This document shows, piece after piece, positions 41,693-54,760 of a DNA stretch of 64,000 nucleotides. Every line of letters begins with the position of its first letter. Position 1 is the stretch's first letter. The position numbers and the translations under genes were made by a program. The DNA is taken from assembly GCF_029867415.1 (NCBI RefSeq), contig NC_081183.1:50795133-50859132 (forward strand), given 5' to 3'. Origin of the DNA: Vicia villosa. Lineage: Eukaryota > Streptophyta > Magnoliopsida > Fabales > Fabaceae. The notes beneath the pieces were generated by a model, which saw nothing but the letters and a program-made list of their open reading frames with translations, made no database searches and had not been told where the DNA came from.

Positions 41693-43006
41693 TCTTCGTC
41701 TGTTGTTAGCTCTAGTTCCGTACTTGTATTGGAGAAACAACTTGACGGTTGAAAAATAACTGTTGAAAGACACATTTGGAATGAGATTTTTGAACAACCT
41801 GGATGTATGCAAATGATGTAGATGCAATGTAATACAAAAGACATTTTTTAATTTTCAAAATATCTAAAAATATATTTCAAGTAATTATTTAAGAACTTGT
41901 AAATGTAAACACTATAAGGTAACTTGAAGAAGAAATTTTCATTCATTAATAATTAGGGACAAAGCATCCTTGGTACAAATCAGGGTCAAGGATCATCGAA
42001 GGACAGTCGAGGGTCACCTTAAGGTACAAACACTTTCAAGAGTTACAAGATAGAAATAACAAAGAAAGCTAGTGAATCTCAAAAGTAATCCTCAGGAATC
42101 TCAATGTGAAGCGTTCATATCATCTTGGTTCTCAAGAGAGATAACAACATTCCATACTTTTCATAGAAATTCTTAGGATTAACAATTAAAGATCCAAACT
42201 TTCTTAACTATTCCATCTTTGGACTCTTGGAAGTATACCTCTTGGTTTTTCTTCTTTCAAGTTCCATTCCTATAATGTTTTACAAAAACAAAAGGTTTCT
42301 TTTAACTCCTTGAAAGATATTTCAGTTTTAAAATGCATGGATGAATAAATGCAAACATAGCAAAAACATAGGGTTTAAGGGTTCAACGTCACGAGCATGG
42401 AGCCAAAGGTCTACCCATCCCAAAGGTGTGTACTATGGTTATTTTGTACCTGTAGATCAAGGTTCTATTGTTTCCCAGACTCAAGCAGCCCAACTTGGAG
42501 ATTGTAAACTATGTAACAACATACTCATTTGAATAAAATCCAAGAGAACCTCATCTGAGCGTTGCCTCGTGTAACAACTATTCTGAAAATGAATCAGACA
42601 TAGTTTCCACACTACATATTAAAGGCCAAGATTGGTTAAGGGTTTCTAGGTCCCCAGCTTCTACAGCCTAGTTGAACGCAACGATGTATTCCCAACTACA
42701 TGGTCAACAAAGTTACTTCCAAAAAGGCCTCCACTGAGCGATGGATCTCAAATTGACTTCTTTGGGACTACCCCCTCGAGATCAGAATGACTATACCAGT
42801 CTCCTATAATAAGTTTACACTCTAAATCTGGGTTTGGATTTGTCTCCCCACAAGGGGAATCAAGCCCTTTCCCAATACAACCTAATAAAAATAACAAGTA
42901 TTCACATAGGAAAGTAAAAGACAAATGTATGTACAAAACAAAATCAATAATATAAACAAAGATAGGGTCAACCCATCCAAAGATACACCAATAGTTTGAT
43001 CAGTAT
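41693..43006 (-). other. 5' untranslated leader of element D
   Basis: About 1.3 kb between PBS and gag start on the minus strand. No convincing ORF. Confidence 0.5.
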
Positions 43007-43023
43007 CGCCAGTAGAGTCGCCA
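43007..43023 (-). other. Primer-binding site of element D
   Basis: TGGCGACTCTACTGGCG on the minus strand, the arginine-tRNA-type PBS known from Ogre elements (usual form TGGCGACTC.GCTGGGG), six nucleotides inside the LTR end. Confidence 0.6.
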
Positions 43024-43029
43024 CTTTTC

Positions 43030-46000
43030 TGTAGCGGTGAAATTGGTGAGACTAAAGCCATGGGAAAGACTTAGCTCATTTTGTTTCAAACAGAGTTGCC
43101 ACTGCACTTTATTGTTTCCAAAAAGGAATGGGAGAAATAGTGAATAAAACCCACAGAAGTTTTTAAAATCAGAATTAATAAACTTATTAGAGATTTGGGT
43201 AAGGGGGTTTGTTATACAAGAGGGAGGTTTTAAGAACCCCTCATATCCATGGTACTCAGTGGGAACCTCTTTGAAAATGTTATTGTTTTTGTGTACATCT
43301 TTTGAAAAAAAACATATGTGAATTTGTCGAAAAAGAGTGTGGGGATGGGAAAAGAAGTTTTTAAAAGTGAGCTCAATAAGACATCACATCTAAGGCCTAC
43401 ATACCCCTTTTAAAGAAAATGGAAGTAAGAGCTTTTGTAGTTCCTCATAAAAGGAAATTAAAAGGGCCAAAGTGGCCAAAATCTTTTTGGGTGTTGAGTT
43501 TTAACAATACAAGATCAATGGACTAAGAGTAGTTTCACCGGGAATAATTCTTCTCTTAGTGCCAAGGTTTAAAAAAGGGGTTTGGTTAAGCTTTAACAAT
43601 ACAAAACCATTTAAAAAAACAAGTGCAAAGCTTTAACAATAATAAGTACAAAGATAAAAGAGATTGGAAAAGAGATTGAGTACCTTGACAATTTTAGTCA
43701 AGACCATTCCCATTCCTTTGAACTTTTCAACAACAACTTAAGCAATCAATACCTTGGAAATCATTTCATGTATGAATGAAGATGATGAATGATGGATGGA
43801 TAAATATCTCATGAAATATGGTTAGTACACAATGTATATGTACAATGGATAAAGTACAAATGTACAAAGATAAAAATCAACAAGTATATGTACATAAACA
43901 ACGACAATGATCAAAGAAACAAGTTATATCGACATGGAAAAGCTAATCATTTACTAAGCATAAAACAATTTGAATCAAACATCTTCATGGTATTAATCTT
44001 CACTTAAACATGGTATAAATCCCAAGGAAACTAAAGTCATACTCAAGTAAGCAAGTTAATTATGGTATCATGGCATCAAGAGTTTATCAAGAAATTAGAC
44101 CACACAAACTTTCAACAAGACCTAAATGATTTAAACCACAACCATATTTTTGGTTTTTTATTTAATACATGAGATAAAATTGAGTTAAGACTTGATTAAA
44201 TAAATAAAGAATTTTTTGGATTTTTTTATCGAATTAAAGCTAAATGAAATCATATATGATAAATAAATAAATAAAGTAAACCAAAAGGAAAGTGAAAAGA
44301 CAAAAAGAAATAGAAAAAAAATAAGAGTTCAAGTGAGCAAAAGACAAATGATGTAAAGATAAAATGCAATGGAATGTAAAGAGCATAAAATAAAGAGCAT
44401 GATATAAAGTGCGAAAATATAAATTGCGAAATCATAAATTGCGTTAAAAGTAAAAGTCAGTACGAAATAAGGTAAGTGTAAACATGGGTGGATCAATACC
44501 CTTAGTAAAGGAATCTTATGAGATCATTACATCAATCAAACATTTCTTAAGGCCTTAGGACAAACTTATCACCATCCCAAAGTACTCAAAGTAATCTCAT
44601 GATCACCTTAAAGTAGTTTTGAAATGATGAAAGTTCATCAAGCCTTAAGCCATACCTAATTGACAAGATGAATCATCAAAGTCCAATTGATCCAAAAAAA
44701 AAAGAAGAAGATGGAGACGAAGGTTTAAGAACACTTTTCAACTCTTGATTTAAAATCAATTGAGTTTTTCATAAAAATAGTGATGATTAAGCTACTAAAT
44801 AAACAAAACAAGAGTAAAAATGCAATAGAATGAAATAAAGAATACGCATAAGATTTTACCTATTTAATAACTTGAAATAAAAAACCAAGAGGATAAATGA
44901 AGAGTTTTGGCTTAGATTGCATAGAAATTGCTTGGAACTCAAAAGTCACAAGTTTATAAAAAAATAGAATATTGGAGCTTTCAAGTGAGGGAGTGAGTTA
45001 GGAGATTTTTTTGTGTGTCCTTGAAACAAGAGGCAAGGGCCTCAATTTATAGAGAAATTTTGTGATTTGTAAAGGGAAAAATATAATAAAAAAATGTATC
45101 AAATTCATATGGTGTTAGGTTGCTTTTTGTGAAGACAGGTGGAAGTTATGTTTCCCATGAACTTTGGCAAGATTTATTCATGAACAATAGGGTGACTCCT
45201 ATACTATTAGATGGTTGCTTGTTGGTTTTCTGATGTTTCCAAGTTAGAAGTAACAAACAATGGGCTCAATGCATAAAGTTTTGTGATGAAAGTGGCTTTT
45301 CCAAAATGACAATGGTACCTTTAGTGTAAAAATAAAATGATTTAATGGACAAACACTTAACCACTTGGATAATGCTTCAATTAATGCTGTAAAGTTTAAA
45401 TTATGGAGATATTTAGAAGCAGTATAGGCTACAAAAAAGATTTGTAGAGAAATGGTTTGAGTTTTGCAACTTGGTTGATCATGGAGAAAACAACTTCATG
45501 GTGGCATCTTCATAAACCCATATCTCCTAGCTCACAAATGCTATGATGGAGTTCTTGTACTTTTTGGAAAGCCCTAAACACCCTCTACAAATTTTATGTT
45601 TAGTGTTTTCTCAAATTCTCAAAGGAGCTTGATAGCAAATGGCCTCAAAGTTGGGCATAAAACATGCATTTCTTTGATAATAACAAATACAACTAATAGT
45701 AAAAAAAAGTTAGTATAAATGATGAAAATAATACAAACTAAAAGATTAAAATAAAATCAAGAAGAAAATATTTTAATTTAATTTTTTTCCTGAATAAAAA
45801 ACGGGACTGGAAATAACGAAATATTTTAATTTTACGGAAATGTAGATTCACAAAGCAGACAATTAAAGGTCAAAACTCGAAATATTTTTATTTCTAATTT
45901 TTGTACAGTGTTGAATCGTTTTTTACCGGTCTACCTGTAGAACCATTTTTTCTGAAGACAGTAAAATAATTCAAAAAGACGCTTAAGGCGCTAAAATGCA

Positions 46001-46107
46001 TGAAATGCAATGAAAATGCAATTTTCGGTTATTTTTTACTATAAAAAGATGCAAAGGCAAATTTGTAAATGTGATGGGATCTTAGGGTCAAAAATTGGGG
46101 TATGACA
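43030..46107 (-). repeat. 5' LTR of the Ogre-like element D
   Basis: The minus strand starts TGTCATACCCCAATTTTTG (46107) and ends CACCGCTACA (43030), 3078 bp. TATA on the minus strand is near 45045-45055 (CTATAAATTG), about 1.05 kb from the LTR start. It shares the TGTNATACCCCAA start with the Ogre solo LTR but is otherwise different in sequence and length. No small membrane ORF follows its TATA box. Confidence 0.75.
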
Positions 46108-46378
46108 CTATTAATGACAATATGTACTAAATAGTGTGGATTCTAAAGTCTTTGAATTAAGTACTTTGTCACTAATTTTTGGTTTTTCAATATTTTAGTC
46201 CTAACAACAACAAAATTGCAAATAGTTTTTGAAAACTATTTAACAATATCATATTTTTTATTTTAAAAATTTAAAAAAAAAAAGTTTAAAAAAAAGTTTA
46301 TGCTATTAAAAAAGTGCATTTTATAAATTAAGGGAAGTTTTGTGTTGCGAGTTTGAGAGTGTTTTGTACAGTTTTGAG
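46108..46378. other. Short AT-rich flank, no gene seen
   Basis: It lies between the LTR of element D and the truncated pro region of element G. Confidence 0.4.
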
Positions 46379-46747
46379 TCACCCGATACCTGTGTCAAAC
46401 ATACCAATTCTCTTCAACATGTATTGGGGCATTAGATTCACTGCCGCCCCTCCATCTACCAGAACTTTGTTAATGCCAACGTTCTCAATCTCAGCCCTTA
46501 TGTAGAGTGGTTTCAGATGATTTCGCATGCCTTCGTCAGGCCTTTCGAAGAAAGCATTCTGCTCCTCAACTGCTCCGTTGTTTAGCACGTAATAACACAC
46601 AGGTCTGTGTTTTGTCATCTCTTCGACGTCAGTTTCTTCACACTCCTCAACTTCAGTTTCTTGATTGAATTTGTGAGGGAGGACTGACACCATGTTGCAT
46701 ATCAAGTTGAGAGATGATACTCCATCTGAATCGAAATCATTTGTCAT
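46379..46747 (-). pseudogene. Gypsy protease remnant (element G)
   Basis: It contains KPLYIRAEIENVGINKVLVDGGAAVNLMP, an aspartic protease site of the plant gypsy type (VDGGAAVNLMP, Asp as catalytic residue), and ends abruptly at 46379, where homology to pol is lost. RT and the rest are missing. A frameshift separates it from the upstream ORF near 46755-46790. Confidence 0.75.
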
Positions 46748-46748
46748 T

Positions 46749-47909
46749 CTATCTTCTTCCTTCCAAGAGGTTTTCTACCGGAGGTTTGCTTGCCTTTGCC
46801 CCCTGGTGTTGGACTTGGTTGCTGCTAGACTCTCCAATCTCTCTTGGCTTGTATTCTTTTTGGGCCTTCTTCATTCTCTGGTGCCGTCTCCATTGGGATC
46901 TGGACATAGGATTTCTACCTTTGTAATTCTCAAGCCTATACATCTCTCGATTTGAGGTCTGGAATTGCTTCCTATAGGCCATCGCAGTTCTTCCTCCTTG
47001 GTTCCAACTTCTCCACTTATTGGTTCTTGCGCCAGCTTGCACCCATCTGTCCCTAGGTGTATCTGCAGGGACTTTGAATGTGACCCTTCGTGCCTTAGGG
47101 TGAGGACTGTCAGGCCTCTTATATGAAGTTCGATTGACGAACGTATATATATTAGGACGGAGACCTTGGGTTTCTCGATTCATGATAAAATAACTCCTTT
47201 CGAGGGAACGCGCTAGGAGTTCATCATACACTACTCCACACCTGGGACATAACACCACTTCTGTATTTGCTTTGTGGCATCTGACCAAGAAACTCACCAA
47301 ACTTTCCGCAGTTCTTGGGTATATCTTTAGCAGTAGGTTTCCTCCTCTCCAAGGCTGCTCCAATCTCTCTCTCAGGGTCCTCTCGAAGTTAGCTTGGATT
47401 CTTCGATTCAGCATTATAGAGCATCTTGGGCACATCAGCATTTTTCCTCCATTCTTCTCGTGGCAATTCCAAAGGTAGTCTTTCAAAGTTTCGCCCTTTG
47501 GTGAAATATCCACATTTCCCTGTTGCCTTGTCAACCATTCCTCCAGCTCTTCGATTTCAGACAAAGGTCGTATAGCATTTACCATGTTGACAACTGCTGG
47601 AGGGGCTTCAGAAATTTGTATCTGCTGAAGTTTCATCCTGAGGTCTTCAGTGGCCTCACTAGTTTTTTCTTCCAGATTGTCGGTCATTTCTGGGTCGAGG
47701 GATCCTTCAACATCAGTATTGAAGACCGCGTCATCATTTAGGCTTTCAGTAGCCTGCTTTCCCTTTGACATCATTTCTGGTTCAGCAAATTCGACTTCAG
47801 ACACTTCCACCATGTTGATGTCACATGGCTCACACAGGTTGGTGTCAGCAATGTTCAGGGGGTTGGTATCGACCTTCATATGACTTTTGGTCTTGTCAGC
47901 GAATTTCAA
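46749..47909 (-). pseudogene. Gag-pro linker region of element G
   Basis: A 386-residue open frame. It has an acidic start, then two copies of a Cys-rich module, (L)MCPRCSIMLNRRIQANFER and VLCPRCGVVYDELLARSLER, spaced about 75 residues apart. Both have CPRC and an upstream C/H pair (WNCHEKN, VRCHKAN), so they look like duplicated zinc-binding modules. A basic region (RRVTFK, KYRNPMSRSQWRRHQRMKK-like) follows. Upstream, a CKYHGFLGHKSSQC zinc motif is encoded on the minus strand at about 47955-47996, out of frame with the gag ORF and followed by a stop. Confidence 0.65.
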
Positions 47910-48019
47910 ACGACCATCCTTGATAGCATTCTAAATTAGATCCCTGAAAAGAAAACATTGTGAGGATTTATGGCCTAAAAAACCATGATATTTACAAAAG
48001 CCTCGCTTCTTCCGTTGTT

Positions 48020-49957
48020 CTAACGGAGGAATTTTAGAGTTAGGAGGCACTTCATTTGGCCATATTTTACTAGTAAATCGAATATTTCGTCACATTTGGT
48101 GACATCGAATGTATAGGTTTTCTTAGGAAATCTATCGCTTTTATCATTTTCTACTGGATTTTTTCCGTTGGCAGGGGTAAGTAATTTGCAAGCATAAGGC
48201 GGTGCTTCTTTTAGTTTAGCTAGATCTATTTCGACCTCCTCTATGCTATATGAGTCATCGAAGGTTTCGCTATCAGTGTCTTCGACTTCAACATAGGATA
48301 TTCTTTCTTTCTTGTAACTCTTGTTCACTTTAGCCTTTTCTGCTTTCAGCCGTTCGACCTGTCGAACCCTATCTGCCAATTGGGCCATGTCTCTTAAATA
48401 TTGGGTATCTAATTTCTTTCTAATCGAATAGTCTAAACCACCAGCGGCTATTTCGACTAATTCGTGCTCTAGGACGACTGTGAAACATCTTGATTTCAAC
48501 AAACGAAACCTGTTTAGGTAATCATCAATAGGCTCTGTGAATTTCCTTTTAATGCTAGCCAATTCCTTCAAACTTATCTTTGTTTGACCCATGTAAAATT
48601 GTTCGTGGAACAATCTTTCCAATTGTGTCCATGTATCTATGGAGTTTGGGGGTAAAGTAGTAAACCAAATGAAAGCATTCTTCGTTAATGAACTAGGAAA
48701 ATACTTGATCCTTAGATCTTCGTTCCCTGCTAACGTTCCTGCCTCTGTTAAATATCGGGCTATATGTTCCACCGTCGATTCACTAGTATCCCCTGCAAAT
48801 TTGGTAAACTTGGGTACCTTAATACCTCTTGGAAATTCACTTTGCATGATGTATTCAGGTATGGGAGATGTGTAATTTGGACGTCGAAATCCAGTATTAA
48901 AGCCGTTATTAGCCATTATTCTTTCTATCATGGCAGTAAGATTATTTTCTGTTGCCAAATTATTTCTCCTGACTCTGTGGACAACTTCGTCAGGATGTTC
49001 GTCTCTCCCTACCATAACTAGTCTGGGCTGTTGTCGGGGAATAGCTTGTTGGCCAGTCTCAGTCGTTTCGATTTGAGTTCCCAATTCGACCGCTGGATTC
49101 TGTGCGACTGGATTTGGCCTTGGTGGGGGTACTATGTTTCGGATTGGTTCGACAATTGGATCCTCTTCTTGGTAGGTTGACTGGTTATTCCTTCGTCTAT
49201 TTTGTGGGACTTCTAAAAAATCCGCCATTCGTCCCAATTGCAATGATAACCTTTGGTATGTTTCTGCACTACCCTGGCTAGACCTAGTAATGCTTGCTGC
49301 TATTGGATTAAAGATTGTTCCTAACTCTCTAGCAAGGAGTCCTACCATATCCTGGTTACTTGCATCCATTTCTTGTCGAAATGCTGCTTGAGTACTAGTG
49401 GTCATAGGGGGAATCTGAGCCGACAAACCAGTATTGTGTGCACTTCGACCTACTGAACCCATGTTTGGTGAAAATGCCGTTGGGTTGGCTGTAGTGTATG
49501 TAGGCCCTGTTCCTCGTAGTCCTGCCATGTATGAATATGGCATCCCGTATGGCATATTTTGTCTCCAACCATCTACAGCGAATGATGGTCCTGGGGTAGA
49601 TAAATAATTTGCAGCTTTCGTCGATACGGGTGGTATCTCGCTTGTGCTTGCAAACGGAGGAGCGGTGGTCGATACTGAAATTGGGATAGTCCCAGTTGAT
49701 GTGGAAGTATTTTCAATCATGGCTTGCAAACTACCCGCTGGTTCAGATCTTGTCAAAACCGGTATGGCCTGCGCTCCTTGAGTGGAAGTCGAAACATTCG
49801 TCGCGTTTGGCGCTCCTGTTCCTGATCCTTGTGGGGGATCTTCTTCGCCCCCTGCACTGGCCGCTACGACCATTTTCTTGTTGTACCTTCGTTTAGGAAC
49901 TGGATTTGCACTGTTGGTTAATTTACCGTTCCTAAGGTTCATACAAGGTCTTGACAA
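48020..49957 (-). CDS. gag: Gypsy Gag (element G)
   Basis: A 645-residue frame. The N-terminus (MNLRNGKLTNSANPVPKRRYNKK) is basic, followed by a Ser/Thr/Pro low-complexity tract. The Retrotrans_gag core is at about residues 380-520 (IKVPKFTKFAGDTSESTVEHIARYL, NAFIWFTTLPPNSIDTW, LFHEQFYMGQ, ELASIKRKFTEPIDDYLNRF). A coiled-coil and acidic tail follow. The gag zinc motif lies just downstream in another frame, so the C-terminus after about residue 625 is shifted and the full gag-pro is broken. It matches the partial gag at 22833-23469. Confidence 0.8.
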   Translation of the reverse strand: MSRPCMNLRNGKLTNSANPVPKRRYNKKMVVAASAGGEEDPPQGSGTGAPNATNVSTSTQGAQAIPVLTRSEPAGSLQAMIENTSTSTGTIPISVSTTAPPFASTSEIPPVSTKAANYLSTPGPSFAVDGWRQNMPYGMPYSYMAGLRGTGPTYTTANPTAFSPNMGSVGRSAHNTGLSAQIPPMTTSTQAAFRQEMDASNQDMVGLLARELGTIFNPIAASITRSSQGSAETYQRLSLQLGRMADFLEVPQNRRRNNQSTYQEEDPIVEPIRNIVPPPRPNPVAQNPAVELGTQIETTETGQQAIPRQQPRLVMVGRDEHPDEVVHRVRRNNLATENNLTAMIERIMANNGFNTGFRRPNYTSPIPEYIMQSEFPRGIKVPKFTKFAGDTSESTVEHIARYLTEAGTLAGNEDLRIKYFPSSLTKNAFIWFTTLPPNSIDTWTQLERLFHEQFYMGQTKISLKELASIKRKFTEPIDDYLNRFRLLKSRCFTVVLEHELVEIAAGGLDYSIRKKLDTQYLRDMAQLADRVRQVERLKAEKAKVNKSYKKERISYVEVEDTDSETFDDSYSIEEVEIDLAKLKEAPPYACKLLTPANGKNPVENDKSDRFPKKTYTFDVTKCDEIFDLLVKYGQMKCLLTLKFLR

Positions 49958-50026
49958 TTTCTAGACAAAACAAAACAATCAATTAATAACACTTAGTTTG
50001 ACACAGTCCCACCAGGTGTGCCAATT

Positions 50027-50937
50027 TGTTTACGGTGATTTCCGGTAAACAACCGCTAGTCCTCCAAACTATAATAAATATGATTTGGTTACTCGCAGGA
50101 TCGACTAGATTGATCCTAGGACATGGTCAAACAAAAGGTTTATTGATGTGATTTGGTTCATACCTGTTTGTTTTGATTTCGAGAAATTTATGTTCAAATG
50201 ACTAATCATTCGAGATAACGCTGGTTATATGAGTTAGTGTAACCTCGACGCATAAATCGTAATAAGAAAACATGTAAATTGCGAGAATGTAAATTGCAAG
50301 AAAATTAACATGCAAGAATGTAAGTCGCAGGAATATAAATTGCAGGAAAGTAATGTGCATGAAATTAAATGACTTCGAAAGTAAAAGTTTAAACAAGGAA
50401 AGTAAAGAAAACGAAAAGATATTTGATAAAAGTAAATACACATGTATTCAAATTGGTGGTGTCATACGTACATTTCTCAGCGAACTCTTTCTCTTAACAC
50501 TTGATACTTGAGCGATATGTGAGTGATTTGTACAAAATGAACACACGAAATCCTATCATTAAGACTCCTATTTATACTAAATTTGACCCTAACGGTCATA
50601 CAATAATCTAATGCCACGTTATCCACGAGAACTCTGGGGATGCCATCTGTCTATGTGCAGTTACATAAACCGTTTCGCAATTCAAATCTTCCCGCTCAAG
50701 TCCTTTTCGACATGTGGCCATATAGTTATATTCGAAAATGTTACGGAAATACATTAAGCTTCAGTACTTTATGTAATTTTCCGCGAAATGTCTAAGTCTT
50801 GGCAAAGATATCTTCCGTGTTAGCTTCGATACTTCTCTCCTCCGTTTCAACTTAGACATCTTCTTGATGCATGGCCAGCAGTAGCCATTTTTTAAATCTT
50901 CGAAGATCAACTTCTTAAACGAAATCTCCAGCTAACA
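50027..50937 (-). repeat. 5' LTR of gypsy element G
   Basis: Plus-strand ends TGTTTACGGTGATTTCC and TCCAGCTAACA, 911 bp, homologous to 23554-24536. TATA on the minus strand is near 50565-50575 (GTATAAATAG). It is followed on the right by CTAGG. Confidence 0.85.
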
Positions 50938-51929
50938 CTAGGTAAACTCAAATAAGTCAATGCAAACAAACATTTAATCTCACTGATATTTTAATTTGTT
51001 AGTCTATATAAAGTTGAGTTGAATGACTTATTTATAAATGTTCAAATGAAATAGGCTTTTAAGTAGGCTAACGGGCCAATCAGACCTTCTAAAAGGCCAG
51101 ACTCAGGCCAAAAAAATAAGCCTACGATAGGCTACAGGCCAGACTTAGGCTTTGAATTTTTTAGCAGGCCAGGCTCAGGCTTAGCAAAGCCTAGCTCGGC
51201 CCAGCCTATTCCCACGCCTAATCCTGTGTTCACATGTATATTAAGTGATAATTTAGATGTATCGAATGATTGTTATAAATATCTTGCTTAAATATGTATT
51301 AAATATGCATTAAGGTCATTTCTATTCCAAAATTTCAATGGCTCAATTTCTTTGTTTACTAGATGGAACAAAACCCATATCATAAAAGTGTAAATAAATG
51401 TATCTCTACTATTAACCATTTAAATTTTCTGTAAGCTAAATAAATGTATGCATTTCACTATAGTATTTTCTAAGTTACATTATAACGACTTCATATCATA
51501 TAATCTTATACACTCTGCTACAGAATAATCACCGATTAAGCACTCTTCGAGTGAATGTCAAATCCTCACTAGGTAAGAAAAGGAAGAAGAAATAATAAGA
51601 AAAAATAAAAATATTATCATTCAACCGTGACCGAAAATGGTTCATTCTCATAACATATATGTTCAACTTTTCATAACAACTTGCATAAAATCAGAAAACA
51701 GAAATAACATGATATAATTAAGTGCAACTGACATCACCAAGGAATTACACTACTTGCAAATGTTATCCATCATTCAACCTCGTTTCTTTGATTGCTTATT
51801 TTCCACTGTTGGACTCACTTCTACCTCCTCAATGTTGGGCCTTTCCTCAGCAAGTATTAGGTCTACTAATAATGGGATCGTAGAATTTCTATGCCCATAA
51901 AAACTCACCTTATATGTGAAGGTGAGAAC
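50938..51929. other. Repeat-rich flank, no gene supported
   Basis: 51045-51225 holds GGCC-rich repeats. The rest is AT-rich. On the minus strand 51905-51774 stays open and ends in a basic KKRG-stop, but I cannot assign it. Confidence 0.4.
51045..51225. repeat. GGCC/AGGC-rich short repeats, possible hAT-like remnant
   Basis: Variants of AAAAGGCCAGACTCAGGCC and TAGGCT recur in both orientations over 180 bp. This composition is common in non-autonomous DNA transposons of legumes. No terminal repeats or TSD could be fixed. Confidence 0.35.
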
Positions 51930-52256
51930 TTTTAAATGGCAAGGGTTCAACTATGAGATATTTTAAAAACTTGAGAGATCAAATCTTTGTAATGATGCAT
52001 TAAGAAGAAAGTACGACAAAAAATGAGCCATTGTTGCTAGTATATCATCAGCGGTACTTGATCTTGTACACCAACTCTGGTAATATTACTCATTCAACAA
52101 TGAAGGTAAAGAGTTAGTTAAAGAGAAGGAGCAAAAATAGGCTTAAACATACTTGGTATAAATTTTCAAAAAGGCTATTGTATACATTGGCTCATTTTCA
52201 CACTAGTGGAAGAAGCTATTCTAGATGACGTAATGTCTACACTCTTGAAAGACATA
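51930..52256 (+). pseudogene. Decayed gypsy pol fragment, related to 27700-27960
   Basis: The DNA matches 27700-27960 over about 250 bp (e.g. 'ggttcaactatgagatatttta', 'caatgaaggtaaagagtta') with many differences. Frames are broken. It is the left flank of the solo LTR at 52262. Confidence 0.6.
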
Positions 52257-54760
52257 ATAAATGTAACACCCCGATTTTTAACAGCGCGAGTGTATTTTTT
52301 TTTTCAAAATTAATGCCTTACAAAATATGGACGACTGTCCTTTTAGGCATAATAAAAATGATAAATCAGAGTACGAGCTTTTCGGTCTAAGTCTTTTCCA
52401 TAAATAGGCCCAGCGCAATGCCCAAGGTCATAAAATATTTGACCACTTGAAAATAATTGCGTACAGAGTATTTGACAACAAGTAAAGGTCAAAACCACAC
52501 ACACAAATTAAGCATTCAGCTTTAACAACAAACTTCCAAACAAACACAGACAACACTCTAAAACAAAACCAGCTGATCTTGAACTCCTAGCCAAAGACAT
52601 TCACATATTACAAGTCTTCACGACACCGGGATACCTTAACTATCCCCAATTGCTAACAGCCTGGGTGGTCGTTAGCCACAACAGAATAATAGTAGAGGGT
52701 CACGATCTAAAAATAGCATACATGAAAGAATACACACATGCAAGTAAAACATGATATACAACAGTCACAATATTTATTTCAACAAATAAAGTAATGCACA
52801 AATATCCAAATGCAGACTCTACATGGGTGTGATCCCCCTAACCGGGTTCCTCACATGCATGAATTCCGGAATTTTACCTCTCCGCAGAGAGTCGTGGCCT
52901 CTTTCCACTAAAAGGTTCTGCCTCACTAAAAGTGATCTCAACAGACACTAAGCTACTGCCTCACTAGAAGTGATCTCAACAGAAACCAACTCAATAAAAT
53001 CCCGCAGGATTAGGTGGGCTCAATCTACTAGAGTCCTCACCCGGTGCAGTCCTCTCGACATACACGCAACTATGATATGCATGAGCACATAATGCAAATG
53101 CATCATAACATTTTCTCAATAGTCAATTCATATATTCGAAAAATCATATGAACTTACATAATCTTCACATATGTAATCATAACCACAGTCAATTCATATA
53201 TTTTCAACAAATCATATGAAACACATTCTCAAGTTTAGCATCACAGCAGAAACACACATCCCCAACCGGGCACACAATCATTCATACCAACACATATGCA
53301 TTCAATCATATATAATATCGTTAGAAAGTGCCCTTACCTTAGTAAGCTTCCAACATATTCAACTTACGCTATATGAGAATGATTTTCCACTCTAGACGAA
53401 GTCTCTTGTCCGGCTCACACTCTGAACCTTTTTAAAATACACAATTTAATTAAGTTAATACAAACCCAACTACATCCATAATAAGGGATTTACCTTGGCC
53501 ACTTCCCTAATCAATTAGGTTTAGATTTTTATTACCATATTACTAACCTAATCATTATATATTATAGGAATATATCTTTTCAAAAAGAAAATGGTTTTTC
53601 TCTTATAAGAAAATATACTAATTCAAATATTTCTAAATCACTGTTTTAAATTCATTTATTATTATCAATAATTGGTTCTTGCAATTTTAACTTAAAAGAT
53701 ATATTCAAAATCGAAAAGTCCTTAAAATATTATTATTTTCTATATTAAAATAAATCCGTATCAAATATGATAATTTCTCTTTTGTTTTTGAACAAGTTTA
53801 TATAATATAAATTTTATCTTCAAAACAAAGTAGGAAAATTATAAATCAATTTAAGTCTCATATAATTTATGTTTCCGTCTAGTCTCAATTAAAATTAGAA
53901 CAATAAGACTATCATTTATTTCAAAGCATAAGTAAAATCAAATTTGTTTCCTCAAAAAGAAACATAAATCAAACCATAACTTAAAATAAATTGTTATTTG
54001 AAATATTTAAACTTAAATATAATACTAAAACCATACTATATGAAATTAAAATCTCCGAATATTATTTATCTTCTTAAAATATCAAGTTCAAAATATTAAA
54101 TATAATTACTATTTAATTTTAAAGATTAATAATCATTTTTAAGTTTCAAATTAAAACAGAGTTGTTATATTTATATATAAGTGACATAAAATTTGAACTT
54201 TGATAATTAATATATTAATTTTATAATCATACGTGTAGAAATTTAATTTTAGTTATGAGTTAAACTTACTATTTTTAATCAATTTACAAAAATAATTCAA
54301 CCAAAACCAAACAAGCTAGAGCTATGAGTCCTTTTTTTTTCTTTCCAGAAAGAGTTAATCCAACCTCAATTAATCAAAATAATAGTAAATTTGTCCTCAA
54401 AGTCTCTTTATAATTCTAGGATGGTAAAACATGAGTACTATGTCTTTAGACCAAAATAATTTATTAAAATATTGCAATTTATAATGATAAGAATAATATT
54501 TGTATTTCTTATGGCCATGATCAATTCTTTCATTAAGCAAACTAAGGAATCAAACTCTGCAACTTTTAACAATTAAAATAACCATCAGTATCGCGGGTCT
54601 TGAGGGCCGCGCTTCTCTGTCTTCTTCGGTGGATCTGGATCTTAGGGTTTTCTTAGTCAAGATTTTGGTTTAAACTCCTGTTTTTCGAAACAGGGACCTT
54701 GTCGAGGCTAGTGAGAATTCCTTTGCTTCTTTTCTACTGTCTTCTTCTTTTTTCTTTCTT

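Noticed and set aside
46749..46800. Programmed frameshift between gag-linker and protease of element G
   Set aside because: The element has another frameshift and a stop near 47935-48060, so ordinary decay explains this break as well.
51774..51905. Minus-strand open frame ending in KKRG-stop
   Set aside because: Short, no family recognised, and an AAG|GTGAGT-like donor near its start makes the coding sense ambiguous.
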